A stretch of 64,000 bases of DNA from DASXQK01 sp963724385 (GTDB taxonomy: Bacteria; Pseudomonadota; Alphaproteobacteria; Dongiales; Dongiaceae), in assembly GCA_963724385.1 (NCBI GenBank), contig CAVRUJ010000002.1, forward strand, positions 1,364,001 through 1,428,000, given 5' to 3'. The notes below the pieces were generated by a model that saw nothing but the letters and a program-made list of their open reading frames with translations, was not told the DNA's origin and made no database searches. This document shows positions 43,359 through 52,263 of this stretch, one piece after another (position 1 is the stretch's first letter; every line of letters starts with the position of its first letter). Position numbers and translations under genes: made by a program.

Positions 43359-44417
43359 ATGCGTAAGTTGCTTTCCAATGTCGTCAACGACGGCAGCGCG
43401 AACCTGCGTGGCCGTATTGCCAGTCTCTATACCTTGCTCATCGGAGCCAACGTCCTGATCTGGGTTTGGGCCTATACGATCCTCCACGACCGTCCGCTCC
43501 TGCTCGGCACCGCCCTGCTCGCCTACACGTTCGGCTTGCGCCACGCTGTCGATGCCGACCACATCGCCGCCATCGACAATGTCACCCGCAAGCTGATGCA
43601 GGAGGGCAAGCGACCGGTGGGGGTCGGGCTCTTCTTCTCCTTGGGTCACTCGACCGTCGTGATCGCCATGTCCGTTGCTATCGCCTTCGCGGCGGCGGCC
43701 GTCCAGTCGAGGTTCGACACCCTAAAGAGTGTCGGCGGAGTCATTTGCACCCTCTGCTCTGCGTTCTTTCTCTTCGCCATCGCCTTTGTGAACATCGTGA
43801 TCTTCGCTTCCATCTACCGGACCTTCCGTTCGGTGAAGCAGGGCGGGCGGTTTGCTGACGAGGATCTGGACATTCTCCTTAATGGCCGTGGCCTGCTGGC
43901 ACGCCTGTTCCGCCCGCTCTTCGGGATGGTCACGCGCAGTTGGCACCTGTTTCCGATCGGCTTCCTGTTTGGCCTCGGCTTTGACACCGCGACCGAGGTC
44001 GCCCTGTTCGGGATCTCGGCGGCTCAGGCTTCCAAAGGCCTGTCCCTCGGAACAGTTCTGGTGTTCCCAGCCTTGTTTACTGCCGGCATGTCCCTTGTCG
44101 ACACCACCGACAGCATCCTCATGCTGGGGGCCTATGGGTGGGCTTTCATGAAGCCGATCCGCAAGCTGTTCTATAACCTCACGATCACTTTCGTCTCAGT
44201 GGCCGTGGCTATCGTCATCGGCGGGATCGAGACTTTGGGACTGATTAGCGACCAACTCAATCTCCAGGGACCGTTCTGGGATTTCATCGGCAAGCTCAAC
44301 GACAATTTCGGCATTCTCGGTTACATCATCATTGGAGTGTTCGCGTTTAGCTGGATCACCTCGATGGCGATCTATCGCCTAAAACGCTACGACGAGATAG
44401 AAGTCCGGGTCGGCTGA
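43359..44417 (+). CDS. NiCoT-family cobalt/nickel permease
   Basis: 352 residues, eight predicted helices. Signature RHAVDADHIAAIDN near 60-73 (metal-binding His and Asp of helix II), then LFFSLGHSTVV, and LFGLGFDTATEVALF in the second half, the other NiCoT motif. It imports Co(II) or Ni(II) at high affinity across the inner membrane. Control by a cobalamin riboswitch argues for cobalt supply to B12 synthesis. ATG follows AGGGTG by 7 bases. No other cobalamin genes are adjacent. GC content appears lower than in neighbouring operons. Confidence 0.93.
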   Translation: MRKLLSNVVNDGSANLRGRIASLYTLLIGANVLIWVWAYTILHDRPLLLGTALLAYTFGLRHAVDADHIAAIDNVTRKLMQEGKRPVGVGLFFSLGHSTVVIAMSVAIAFAAAAVQSRFDTLKSVGGVICTLCSAFFLFAIAFVNIVIFASIYRTFRSVKQGGRFADEDLDILLNGRGLLARLFRPLFGMVTRSWHLFPIGFLFGLGFDTATEVALFGISAAQASKGLSLGTVLVFPALFTAGMSLVDTTDSILMLGAYGWAFMKPIRKLFYNLTITFVSVAVAIVIGGIETLGLISDQLNLQGPFWDFIGKLNDNFGILGYIIIGVFAFSWITSMAIYRLKRYDEIEVRVG

Positions 44418-44471
44418 GCAGCCGGACTTCGAGCGACCGATTCGCCCCGACGGCTTCCCGGCTTGACCGCC

Positions 44472-44489
44472 GAAATGATATAACATTAC
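44472..44489. promoter_or_regulatory. Zur box upstream of znuA
   Basis: GAAATG-ATATAA-CATTAC: an 18-base near-palindrome (half-sites match in 5 of 6 bases) of the alphaproteobacterial Zur type, 85 bases upstream of the znuA ATG. Zinc-loaded Zur should repress from here. Confidence 0.75.
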
Positions 44490-44573
44490 ATATGTGCCGG
44501 GCCGCGCGGTCGGTCCAAACGGCCGATGGGGCGGCCGTCTTTCGCAGCAATCGGGCAGGAAAGGAACTCAGAC

Positions 44574-45446
44574 ATGAGGAATTTCACCTTGGCCGCGGCC
44601 GCCGCGGCCGTTCTGCTGATCTCGGCGCCGGGACATGCCGGGCCGCTGAAGATCGTGGCCGCGGAAAACTTCTACGGCGATGTAGCGAGACAGATCGGCG
44701 GACCTGAGGTAGACGTGACCAGCATTCTCTCCAACCCAAACCAGGATCCGCACGACTTCGAGGCCAGCCCTTCGACCGCGCGGGCCATCGCCGACGCGGC
44801 GCTGATCGTCTACAGCGGCGCCGACTACGACCCCTGGATGGAGAAACTGCTCTCGGCTTCGCCATCCTCGACCCGCCAGGTCATCGTCGTCGCTGCCCTG
44901 ATGCATCGGAAGTCCGGCGACAATCCTCATCTCTGGTATGATCCCGCGACCATGCCGACGGTTGCCAAGGCTCTCGCCTCCGCGTTCGAAACCGGCGATC
45001 CCGCCCACAAGGCGGACTATGAAGATCGGCTGGGGGCATTCCTGCAGTCGCTCCAGGCGATGGACGCGCAGGTCACGGCCATGCACCGGAAATATGCCGG
45101 CACCGAGGTGACGGCGACGGAGCCGGTGTTCGGCTACATGGCCGAGGCTCTCGGCCTCAAGATGCGCAACGGCGATTTCCAGGTCGCGGTCATGAACGGC
45201 ACCGAACCGAGCGCCGCGCAGGTCGGCGCCTTCGAGAACGATCTCAAGAGCCGGACGGCCAAGGTGCTGTTCTACAACAGCCAAGTCACCGACGATCTGA
45301 CGGCGCGGCTGCAGAAGCTGGCCAGGGATTCCGGCGTGCCCGTGGTGGGCGTGAGCGAGACCGAGCCGCCCGGGATGACCTATCAGGCGTGGATGACCGG
45401 CCAGCTCGGCGCCCTCGACAAGGCACTCTCGGGCGCGGGGTCGTGA
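44574..45446 (+). CDS. znuA: Zinc ABC importer periplasmic binding protein
   Basis: 290 residues from ATG 44574, with AAGGA upstream. Signal peptide ends near GHAGPLKI. Cluster A-I binding protein: VAAENFYGDVARQIGG, metal His in QDPHDFEASPS, second His in NPHLWYDPATM, and the final acidic ligand expected in the FYNSQVTDD block. The His-rich loop of classic ZnuA is reduced to a short MHRKSGDNPH stretch. The Zur box identifies the metal as zinc. Its stop overlaps the GTG of znuC (GTGA). Confidence 0.9.
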   Translation: MRNFTLAAAAAAVLLISAPGHAGPLKIVAAENFYGDVARQIGGPEVDVTSILSNPNQDPHDFEASPSTARAIADAALIVYSGADYDPWMEKLLSASPSSTRQVIVVAALMHRKSGDNPHLWYDPATMPTVAKALASAFETGDPAHKADYEDRLGAFLQSLQAMDAQVTAMHRKYAGTEVTATEPVFGYMAEALGLKMRNGDFQVAVMNGTEPSAAQVGAFENDLKSRTAKVLFYNSQVTDDLTARLQKLARDSGVPVVGVSETEPPGMTYQAWMTGQLGALDKALSGAGS

Positions 45447-46243
45447 CGGCGGTCGAGTTCGAACGCGTCACCGTCTCCCTCGGGAGCCGGGTGGTTCTGT
45501 CGGAGGTCAGTCTCAGGCTGGAAGATGCCGAGTTCATCGGCGTGCTGGGCCCCAACGGCTCCGGCAAGACGACGCTCATGCGCGCCATCCTGGGGCTGGT
45601 CAAGCCCAGCGCCGGTTCAATCAAGGTGCTGGGCAAGCCCGCCCGGCGCGGAAATCCCGCGGCCGGCTACATGCCCCAGCAGCGCCAAAGCGTCAGGAGC
45701 CTGCGCCTCAGCGGCTGGGATTTCGTCGCCAGCGCGGTCAATGGCCATAAATGGGGCTTGCCGGGCGCCCGCGCGACGGAACGCAAGGAAATCGACTGGG
45801 CGCTCGCCACGGTCGGCGCGAGGGATCTCGCCCGCCGGCCGCTCAGCGAAACCTCGGGCGGCGAGCGCCAGCGGCTCTTGCTGGCCCAGTGCCTGCTTGG
45901 CCGGCCGCGCCTTCTCCTTCTCGACGAGCCGCTGTTGAACCTGGACCCGCATCACCAGCGCGTCGTGGTGCAGCTGGTGCGCCAGCTGCAGAAGGAGCTC
46001 GCCATGACCGTGCTGTTCAGTGCCCATGAGATCAACCCGCTGCTGGGCGCGCTGGACAAGGTCCTCTATCTCGGCGGCGGGCGCGCCGCACTGGGCAGCG
46101 TGGACGAGGTGATCACCGGGCCCGTGCTCTCCCGGCTTTACGGCTCTGAGATCGAAGTGGTGCGGATCGGCGGCCGGATCTTCGTCATGTCCGGCGCCCA
46201 TGACCTGGAGAAATCGGAGCACCGGCACGATGCTCACCTATGA
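45443..46243 (+). CDS. znuC: Zinc ABC importer ATPase
   Basis: 266 residues from GTG 45443. Walker A GPNGSGKTT near 36-44, signature SGGERQRLLLAQ, Walker B LLLLDEPLLNLD, switch His in LFSAHEINP. The C-terminus ends HDLEKSEHRHDAHL, a histidine-rich tail that could bind zinc. An earlier in-frame ATG at 45389 lies inside znuA and is not needed. Confidence 0.9.
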   Translation: MTAVEFERVTVSLGSRVVLSEVSLRLEDAEFIGVLGPNGSGKTTLMRAILGLVKPSAGSIKVLGKPARRGNPAAGYMPQQRQSVRSLRLSGWDFVASAVNGHKWGLPGARATERKEIDWALATVGARDLARRPLSETSGGERQRLLLAQCLLGRPRLLLLDEPLLNLDPHHQRVVVQLVRQLQKELAMTVLFSAHEINPLLGALDKVLYLGGGRAALGSVDEVITGPVLSRLYGSEIEVVRIGGRIFVMSGAHDLEKSEHRHDAHL

Positions 46244-47006
46244 CTTCATGGTCAACGCCTTCTTGGCCAGCGGCATCGTCGCCGTGGTGGCGGGAATCGT
46301 CGGCTTCTTTCTGGTACTGAGGGGCCAGACCTTCGCCGGCCATGCCCTTTCCCATGTCGGTTTCGCCGGGGCGACGGGCGCGGTTCTCGTCGGCCTGCCG
46401 CCGCTTTGGGGCCTGGTCGCCTTCACGGTCGGCGCCGGGCTCGGCATGGGCGTGCTGGGCGAGCGCTTGAGCGGCCGCGACGTTGCCATCGGCATCATCT
46501 TGTCGCTCTCGATGGGGCTGGGACTCCTTTTCCTGCACTTCTATACGGCCTATGCGACCCAGGTGACGGCGCTGCTGTTCGGCAACGTGCTGGGCGTGGA
46601 TTCCGAAACCCTGTGGACGCTGCTTCTGCTCGGTGCCGTCAGCCTGGCGGCGCTGGCCGTGATCGCCCGGCCCCTGCTCTTCGCCAGCATCCAGCCCGAG
46701 CTCGCGGAAGCCAAAGGCGTCTCGCTCCAGCTCGTCTCGCTGCTCTTTCTCGCCATCGTCGCCCTCACCGTGGCCGAATGCACCCAGATCGTCGGCGTTC
46801 TGCTCGTCTTTACTTTGATGGTGGGCCCGGCGGCCGCGGCGGGGCGATGGACCTCGCGGCTCGGCCGTGGCGTGGCGCTCGCCGCGATCCTGGCGCTCGC
46901 CGAGGCCTGGACCGGCGTCACGCTCGCCTACTACACCGACTGGCCGACCAGCTTCTGGATCACGGCCCTCAGCGCCGCCGTCTACTTCGCCAGCCTGCCG
47001 CGCTGA
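46230..47006 (+). CDS. znuB: Zinc ABC importer permease
   Basis: 258 residues with eight or nine hydrophobic segments of the metal-type (ABC-3) permease: VAGIVGFFLVLRGQTFAGHALSHVGF, GVLGERLSGRDVAIGI, and EAKGVSLQLVSLLFL. Starts at 46230 inside the end of znuC; the ATG at 46200 is an alternative. A run of 110 bases separates it from the next gene. Confidence 0.9.
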   Translation: MLTYDFMVNAFLASGIVAVVAGIVGFFLVLRGQTFAGHALSHVGFAGATGAVLVGLPPLWGLVAFTVGAGLGMGVLGERLSGRDVAIGIILSLSMGLGLLFLHFYTAYATQVTALLFGNVLGVDSETLWTLLLLGAVSLAALAVIARPLLFASIQPELAEAKGVSLQLVSLLFLAIVALTVAECTQIVGVLLVFTLMVGPAAAAGRWTSRLGRGVALAAILALAEAWTGVTLAYYTDWPTSFWITALSAAVYFASLPR

Positions 47007-47116
47007 CCCCTGCCAGGAAACCGGCGCATTACCAATTAGTTAGGCCTTGTTACTTGACCGGTGGCTGCACGCGCGCATAGTGGCGGCGAAATGCCGCCAG
47101 CCGTGAGGATCAAGGC

Positions 47117-47413
47117 ATGCTGACGCGCCGCAAGCTTCTATCGGGTATCGCCCTCGGCGGGCTCGCGGGCGGATTGGCCGCGCGCCCGGCAGCCGCCTTC
47201 ACCACCGAGCCCATGCCCAAGCATGTGGCGGACATCATGGCGCTCGCCTGCAAGCCCGGCGGCAACGCCGGTCATGCCGAGCTCATCCATGATGCCCAGC
47301 TGATCCTCCGGCGCGACATCGCAGCCGGACTGCTTCCGGCCAATACCAAGCAGATCGTGGTCTGCCCGATCTGCGGCTGCAGCTTCACCGTGACGGCCGA
47401 CGCCAGCAACTGA
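47117..47413 (+). CDS. Small Tat-exported CxxCxC protein in the zinc operon (unknown function)
   Basis: 98 residues. A twin-arginine signal (LTRRKLLSGIALGGLAGGL) ends near RPAAAFTTE, leaving about 70 residues. The mature part has one helix-forming half (PKHVADIMALACKPGGN, AELIHDAQLILRRDIAAGLL) and a C-terminal VVCPICGCSFTV. CPICGC plus the upstream Cys and His residues could hold a metal. Tat export implies folding, perhaps metal loading, before export. I do not recognise a characterised family. Its position between znuB and zevA suggests a zinc chaperone or sensor; it is followed after one base by the next gene. Confidence 0.7.
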   Translation: MLTRRKLLSGIALGGLAGGLAARPAAAFTTEPMPKHVADIMALACKPGGNAGHAELIHDAQLILRRDIAAGLLPANTKQIVVCPICGCSFTVTADASN

Positions 47414-47414
47414 C

Positions 47415-48011
47415 TTGCGCCGTTTCGGGGGAGCGGCCCTGGCCGCCGCACTCGCCCTCGCCTCGCCCCGGTCAGCAGAAGCCCATCCCCATGTCTTCAT
47501 CGACACCCGGATCACTTTCGTCTTCTCGGGCGCCAAGATGATCGGCTTTCGCGAGAACTGGCTGTTCGACGACATCTTCAGCGACCAGCTCATCCAGCAG
47601 TTCGACACCAACCAGGACGGAAAGTTCAGCAAGCAGGAGAGCGACGGCGTGGCGGCCGGCACGCTCCCCAACCTCGCCGGATTCCACTACTTCACCTATG
47701 TCTGGCTCGGCGGCAAGATGCTGCCCCAGATCACGCCCACCGATTTCCGCGCCGCCATCGACGCCAAGAGGCTGGTGAGCTTCGATTTCATGGTCAAGCT
47801 TCCCAAGCCCGTCGATCCGGTCCGCGACGGCTTCGTCTTGGAAGCGAACGACCGCACCTACTACGTCCAGATGCTGCTGGCCGAGAAAAACCCCTTCGCC
47901 TTCATCGGCCTCAAAGGGCGCGCCTGCAAGCCCAATGTGGAAAAGGACGTGGCCAACGCCTATTACGGCGGCTTCGTCTATCCTGAGCGGATCACCCTCA
48001 AGTGCCATTGA
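47415..48011 (+). CDS. zevA: DUF1007 periplasmic protein, ZevA-like
   Basis: 198 residues from a TTG one base after the previous stop. Signal peptide ends SAEAHPHVFID; the mature protein starts with the HPHVFID motif typical of DUF1007. Includes an EF-hand-like stretch, DTNQDGKFSKQE. In Haemophilus influenzae ZevA (DUF1007) and ZevB (NicO-type permease) act together in zinc uptake. The stop overlaps the next start (TGATG). Confidence 0.82.
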   Translation: MRRFGGAALAAALALASPRSAEAHPHVFIDTRITFVFSGAKMIGFRENWLFDDIFSDQLIQQFDTNQDGKFSKQESDGVAAGTLPNLAGFHYFTYVWLGGKMLPQITPTDFRAAIDAKRLVSFDFMVKLPKPVDPVRDGFVLEANDRTYYVQMLLAEKNPFAFIGLKGRACKPNVEKDVANAYYGGFVYPERITLKCH

Positions 48012-48946
48012 TGCGCCCAGCATTTGTCCCGGTCCTCCTGCTGCTGCTGGCGCTTTTCTCGCCGCTGCCCGCGGCTGCCCAGCAAAACCCGCTGCTGGGC
48101 GGCCAGGCGCCCACGAGCCAGGAAGAAGCGCCGGCTGCGGCCGACAACGGGCTTGTCCATCGCCTCGAAGGCTTCGTCATCGCGGCCCAGGCCTATTTCA
48201 TGCGCGCGATCGACCGGCAGCTGGTGGCGATCCGCGACGGGCATGGCTTGCCCGTCATCCTGGGCGGCCTCGCCATCGCCTTCCTCTACGGCGTGTTCCA
48301 TGCGCTCGGGCCCGGCCACGGCAAGACCATCATCGTCGGCTATTTCCTCGGACGCGGCGGCAGCGTCGGCCGGGGCCTCGCCATGGCCGGCTGGATCTCC
48401 TTCAGCCATATCATCGGCGCCATCGTCATCGTCGGCGGCGCCCATTTCATCCTTTCCCACAGCCTGTTGACGCCGGTCGAAGAGAACTGGTGGCTGCGGC
48501 TCGCGAGCTATGGCGCGATCCTCGCCATCGGCCTCTTCATGCTGGTCCGCGCCCTCGCAGGGCGTGGCCATATGCACACGCATGCGCATGGCCATGACCA
48601 CGCCCATGATCATGCGCAGGTGGCCCGCCGCCGGCGCGAGCAGCGCCTGCTGGCGGTAGCGGCCGGGTTCCTGCCCTGTTCAGGCGCAGTGCTGATCCTG
48701 CTCTTCGCCTTCGGCAACGGCATGCTGATGATCGGCGTGCTGATGACCCTGACGATCGCGGTCGGCATGGGCCTCACCCTGGCCGCGCTCGGCATCGCCA
48801 GCCTTCTCACCCATCGTCATGCCATCGCGCGGTTTGGCAACAGCGACCGGGCCGCGGCAATTCTTGCCTTGCTGGGCCCGATCCTCATCAGCCTCATCGG
48901 CGCCATCCTCTTCAGCGGCACGCTGCTCGCCCGCGGACCTTACTGA
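48011..48946 (+). CDS. zevB: NicO/RcnA-type metal permease, ZevB-like
   Basis: 311 residues, six helices with a signal-like N-terminus. Conserved GVFHALGPGHGKTIIVGYFLG near 90-110 (HxxGPGHGK of the NicO family), a histidine-rich cytosolic or periplasmic loop HMHTHAHGHDHAHDHAQ near 180-196 and GFLPCSGAVLILLFA. NicO proteins move Ni/Co, but here the Zur box and the DUF1007 partner point to zinc, as in ZevAB. Last gene of the znu-zev group. Confidence 0.85.
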   Translation: MRPAFVPVLLLLLALFSPLPAAAQQNPLLGGQAPTSQEEAPAAADNGLVHRLEGFVIAAQAYFMRAIDRQLVAIRDGHGLPVILGGLAIAFLYGVFHALGPGHGKTIIVGYFLGRGGSVGRGLAMAGWISFSHIIGAIVIVGGAHFILSHSLLTPVEENWWLRLASYGAILAIGLFMLVRALAGRGHMHTHAHGHDHAHDHAQVARRRREQRLLAVAAGFLPCSGAVLILLFAFGNGMLMIGVLMTLTIAVGMGLTLAALGIASLLTHRHAIARFGNSDRAAAILALLGPILISLIGAILFSGTLLARGPY

Positions 48947-49014
48947 GCCCGGCGGCCCTCGCCGCCGCTATCCCGCTTCGATATGATCCGTCGTCACCGA
49001 ATGGGCGAAGCGGC

Positions 49015-49737
49015 ATGAATCTGGAACAACACAACGACGAGGTTCTCGGGCCCAAGCTCGCCTGGTCGCCGCGCCAGCCCCCGGCGCGCATCCCCATCGC
49101 CGGGCGCTACGTCCGTCTTGAGCCAATCGATCCCGTCCGTCACGCTCATGATCTGTTCGAGCTGTCCCACGGGCCCAAGGGCGATGTGGCGATCTGGGAT
49201 TACCTCGGCTACGGGCCCTTCGCCGACGAGGCCGCCTTCGCCGGCTGGGCGGCGGAGCGGGCGGCATCGAGCGATCCGCTGTTCTACGCGGTGATCGATC
49301 TTTCGACCGGCAAGGCTGCGGGCATGATGAGCTACCTGCGGATCGTGCCCGCCGACGGCGTCATCGAGATCGGCCATATCTGGTTCACGCCCGCCATCCA
49401 GCGCAGCCGCCAGGCGACCGAGGCGGTCTTCCTCCTGGCAAAACACGCCTTCGACGACCTCGGCTACCGGCGCCTGGAGTGGAAATGCAACGCCGCCAAC
49501 GCCGCCTCGCGCCGCGCGGCACTCAGGTTCGGCTTCACCTTCGAGGGCCTCTTTCGCCAGCACCTGATCGTCAAGGGGCGCAACCGCGACACCGCCTGGT
49601 ACGCCATCGTCGACCGCGATTGGCCGGCGATCCGCGAGGCATTCCAGCGCTGGCTCGAAGCTTCGAATTTCACCTCCGACGGGCGCCAGCGCCAGGCGCT
49701 GACGGCCCGGGAACATGCGGGCAAGCAGCCGATATAG
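49015..49737 (+). CDS. GNAT-family N-acetyltransferase (RimJ/RimL type)
   Basis: 240 residues. GNAT fold of the RimJ/RimL branch: YVRLEPIDPVRHAHDLF near 30, IEIGHIWFTPAIQRSRQATEA with the acetyl-CoA pyrophosphate-loop region near 125-140, and LEWKCNAANAASRRAALRFGFTFEG near 160. Substrate unknown. The ribosome site is weak. It faces the aldehyde dehydrogenase gene convergently, one base apart. Confidence 0.85.
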   Translation: MNLEQHNDEVLGPKLAWSPRQPPARIPIAGRYVRLEPIDPVRHAHDLFELSHGPKGDVAIWDYLGYGPFADEAAFAGWAAERAASSDPLFYAVIDLSTGKAAGMMSYLRIVPADGVIEIGHIWFTPAIQRSRQATEAVFLLAKHAFDDLGYRRLEWKCNAANAASRRAALRFGFTFEGLFRQHLIVKGRNRDTAWYAIVDRDWPAIREAFQRWLEASNFTSDGRQRQALTAREHAGKQPI

Positions 49738-49738
49738 G

Positions 49739-51184
49739 TCAACGCGCGGACGACTTGGGCGCCTCGTAGCCGATGATGGCCTTGGTCTCGAGGAAGGCTT
49801 CGAGGCCGAATTCGCCATACTCCCGGCCGTTGCCCGACTGCTTATAGCCGCCGAAGGGAATGGCGGTATCCCAGCCCGGGTAGTTCAGGTGCACGTTGCC
49901 GGCGCGCAGTCGGGATGCCACCTCGCGGGCGTGGCCGAGATCGCCGGATTGGACATAAGCGGCCAGCCCATAGGGCGTGTCGTTGGCGATCTCGATGGCC
50001 TCGGCCTCGGTTCGGTAGGTCATGATCGACAGCACCGGTCCGAAAATCTCCTCGCGGGCAATGCGCATTTCCCGCCGCACGTCGGCGAACACCGTCGGCT
50101 GGACATAGTACCCGCGGTTCAGGCCCTCCGGGCGACCGGGGCCGCCGATCACCAGGCGTGCGCCTTCGGCAATCCCGGATTCGATGAGACCCTGGACCTT
50201 GTCGAACTGGAGTTGGCTGATCACCGGGCCCAGCACCGTGCCTTCGGCTGAGGGCGCGCCGACCTTGAAGGTTCGGGCCGTGGCCTTGGCGACGGCGATC
50301 GCCTCTTCCTGTCGGTCGGCGGGAACCAGCATCCGGGTCGGCGCATTGCAGGACTGGCCGGTATTGCGGAAGCAGCCGCCGACACCCAAATGCACCGCCC
50401 GGGCGAGGTCCGCGTCAGGAAGTATGATGTTGGCCGATTTGCCGCCGAGCTCCTGATGCACCCGCTTCACCGTGTCGGCCGCGGCCTTGGCCACCAGGAT
50501 GCCGGCCCTGGTCGACCCGGTGAAGGAGACCATATCGATGTCTGGATGGCTGGAGATCGCATGGCCGACGGTCGCCCCGTCGCCGTTGACCAGATTGAAT
50601 ACCCCCTTGGGGACGCCGGCATCATGCAGGACCTCGGCGAAGACGATCCCGTTCAACGGCGCAATCTCGCTCGGCTTCAGCACCATGGTGCAGCCGGCCG
50701 CGAGTGCTGGCGCGACCTTGCAGACAATCTGGTTGAGCGGCCAGTTCCAGGGCGTGATGAGGCCGCAGACGCCGATCGGCTCCCGCACGACGCGGCTGGT
50801 ACCCATCGGGCGGTCGAATTGGAAATCGCGCAGGACCTGGATCATCCGCTCGAGATGGGCGAGCCCGGTCGCGGACTGGGATTCCATGGCGAATTTCGCC
50901 GGTGCCCCCACCTCGCGCGAGATGGCTTGCGCGATGTCGGCGCGCCGCGCCTTGTAGCCGTCGAGGATTCGCTGGAGCAGTTCCAGCCGCTCGCGCCGGT
51001 CGGTGCGGGAGAATGAAGGGAATGCCGCCTTGGCCGCCGCCACCGCCCGGTCGACATCCTTGGCGCTGCCGATGGAGATCGTCGCGAAAGGTTCTTCTGT
51101 CGACGGATCGATGACGTCGAGGCTGGCGGGCGCAATCGGGTCCACCCATTGGCCATCGATATAGAACTGCATCTCGTGCGACAT
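49739..51184 (-). CDS. NAD(P)-dependent aldehyde dehydrogenase
   Basis: 481 residues from ATG 51184 with GAGGAGAAG upstream. ALDH superfamily: MVLKPSEIAPLN, FTGSTRAG, general base Glu in ELGGKSANI, nucleophile Cys in NTGQSCNAPTRM and EEIFGPVLSIMTY. Cytoplasmic, converts an aldehyde to an acid. Substrate is not evident; no pathway partner is adjacent. It might finish one of the sugar routes in the window (for example glycolaldehyde or a semialdehyde), but it is far from them and on its own. Confidence 0.9.
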   Translation of the reverse strand: MSHEMQFYIDGQWVDPIAPASLDVIDPSTEEPFATISIGSAKDVDRAVAAAKAAFPSFSRTDRRERLELLQRILDGYKARRADIAQAISREVGAPAKFAMESQSATGLAHLERMIQVLRDFQFDRPMGTSRVVREPIGVCGLITPWNWPLNQIVCKVAPALAAGCTMVLKPSEIAPLNGIVFAEVLHDAGVPKGVFNLVNGDGATVGHAISSHPDIDMVSFTGSTRAGILVAKAAADTVKRVHQELGGKSANIILPDADLARAVHLGVGGCFRNTGQSCNAPTRMLVPADRQEEAIAVAKATARTFKVGAPSAEGTVLGPVISQLQFDKVQGLIESGIAEGARLVIGGPGRPEGLNRGYYVQPTVFADVRREMRIAREEIFGPVLSIMTYRTEAEAIEIANDTPYGLAAYVQSGDLGHAREVASRLRAGNVHLNYPGWDTAIPFGGYKQSGNGREYGEFGLEAFLETKAIIGYEAPKSSAR

Positions 51185-51522
51185 GGATCTTCTCCTCGGA
51201 TTTGGCGGCCCGTCGACGTTCCTGGGCAAGGAAGCCTCGACAGTCACCCGCCCGGACAGGCGGAGTTCCCTATATCATTCTCCAATGCGCATCGCGATCG
51301 TGAAATAGACTGGCCGGACATCGGGAATTGGGGAAGTGTCTTCTGCCTATCGGCTTACGGTGTGGGAGCATCGGCGGACTAATCTGCCAACTGCCAACCG
51401 CTGACTGCCCGGGAATTTTCCGGCCAAGAGCCTTTCCAGCTGCGCTGGGGCGAAGCGTAACCTCCGACGCCCGGACGGCGAACTGGAGCAGGTCGGCTAC
51501 GGCTATAACCAGGAGAAGACCC
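51185..51522. other. 338-base intergenic region between divergent ALDH and msrA genes
   Basis: Should hold both promoters. No frame looks coding, no strong palindrome or terminator was seen. The AGGAGAAG ribosome site of msrA is at its right end. Confidence 0.6.
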
Positions 51523-52245
51523 ATGTCAGGCAATCTGCGAGTTACGTGGTCATCCCTGCGCAAGGCGGCCGCGGCGATGCTGCTGCTGCCGCTCTTCGCG
51601 ATGCCCTCCCTGGCCCGCGCCGACGAGGCGCCCCGTGCGCTGCCGGCGCCGGCCATGGCCGAGCCCGCATCGGCGGCAACTGTGGAAACCGCCGTGCTGG
51701 CGGGCGGCTGCTTCTGGGGCATGCAGGGCCTCTACCAGCACGTCAAGGGCGTCAGCAAGGTGCTGGCCGGCTATGCGGGCGGCGATCAGTCCACGGCCAA
51801 CTACGAGGAAGTATCAAGCGGATCGACCGGCCATGCCGAATCGGTCCAGATCACCTTCGATCCGGCGGTCATCTCCTATGGGGAAATCCTGCGCATCTAC
51901 TTTTCCGTCGCCCATGATCCGACGGAGCTGAACCGGCAAGGTCCCGACGACGGAACCCAGTATCGCTCCGCCATTTTCTATGCCGACCTCGGGCAGCAGC
52001 AGGTCGCGCTCGCCTATATCGCCCAGCTCGAGCAGGCCAAAGCCTTCGACGCCCCGATCGTCACCCGTGTCGACCCGCTGAAGGGATTCTATCCCGCCGA
52101 GGCCTATCACCAGGATTTCCTGGTGAACCACCCGGACTACCCCTACATCGTGTTCAACGACCTGCCCAAGATCGACAACCTGAAGCGGCTCCTGCCCGAG
52201 GACTACAGAGAGAACGCCGTCACCGTCGGCGCCGCGACGCCGTGA
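51523..52245 (+). CDS. msrA: Exported peptide methionine-S-sulfoxide reductase
   Basis: 240 residues from ATG 51523. Signal peptide (AAAAMLLLPLFAMPSLARA) indicates periplasmic location, unlike cytosolic MsrA. Catalytic Cys63 in GGCFWGMQGLYQHVKGV, then SGYAGG-like AGYAGGDQ, EEVSSGSTGHAE and DPTELNRQGPDDGTQYRS. It reduces S-epimers of oxidised methionine in exported proteins. No msrB is adjacent. The longer frame back to 51328 has no supporting start. Confidence 0.93.
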   Translation: MSGNLRVTWSSLRKAAAAMLLLPLFAMPSLARADEAPRALPAPAMAEPASAATVETAVLAGGCFWGMQGLYQHVKGVSKVLAGYAGGDQSTANYEEVSSGSTGHAESVQITFDPAVISYGEILRIYFSVAHDPTELNRQGPDDGTQYRSAIFYADLGQQQVALAYIAQLEQAKAFDAPIVTRVDPLKGFYPAEAYHQDFLVNHPDYPYIVFNDLPKIDNLKRLLPEDYRENAVTVGAATP

Positions 52246-52263
52246 ACCGGACTGCCGGCCCGT

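Noticed and set aside
44401..44429. AAGTCCGG/CCGGACTT stem at the end of the NiCoT gene as an intrinsic terminator
   Set aside because: The stem overlaps the stop codon, competes with an inner CGGCTG/CAGCCG stem and has no U-run.
48011..48946. Annotation as nickel/cobalt efflux protein RcnA
   Set aside because: The Zur box and the DUF1007 partner make zinc uptake (ZevB-type) more likely than Ni/Co efflux, although metal choice is not proven by sequence.
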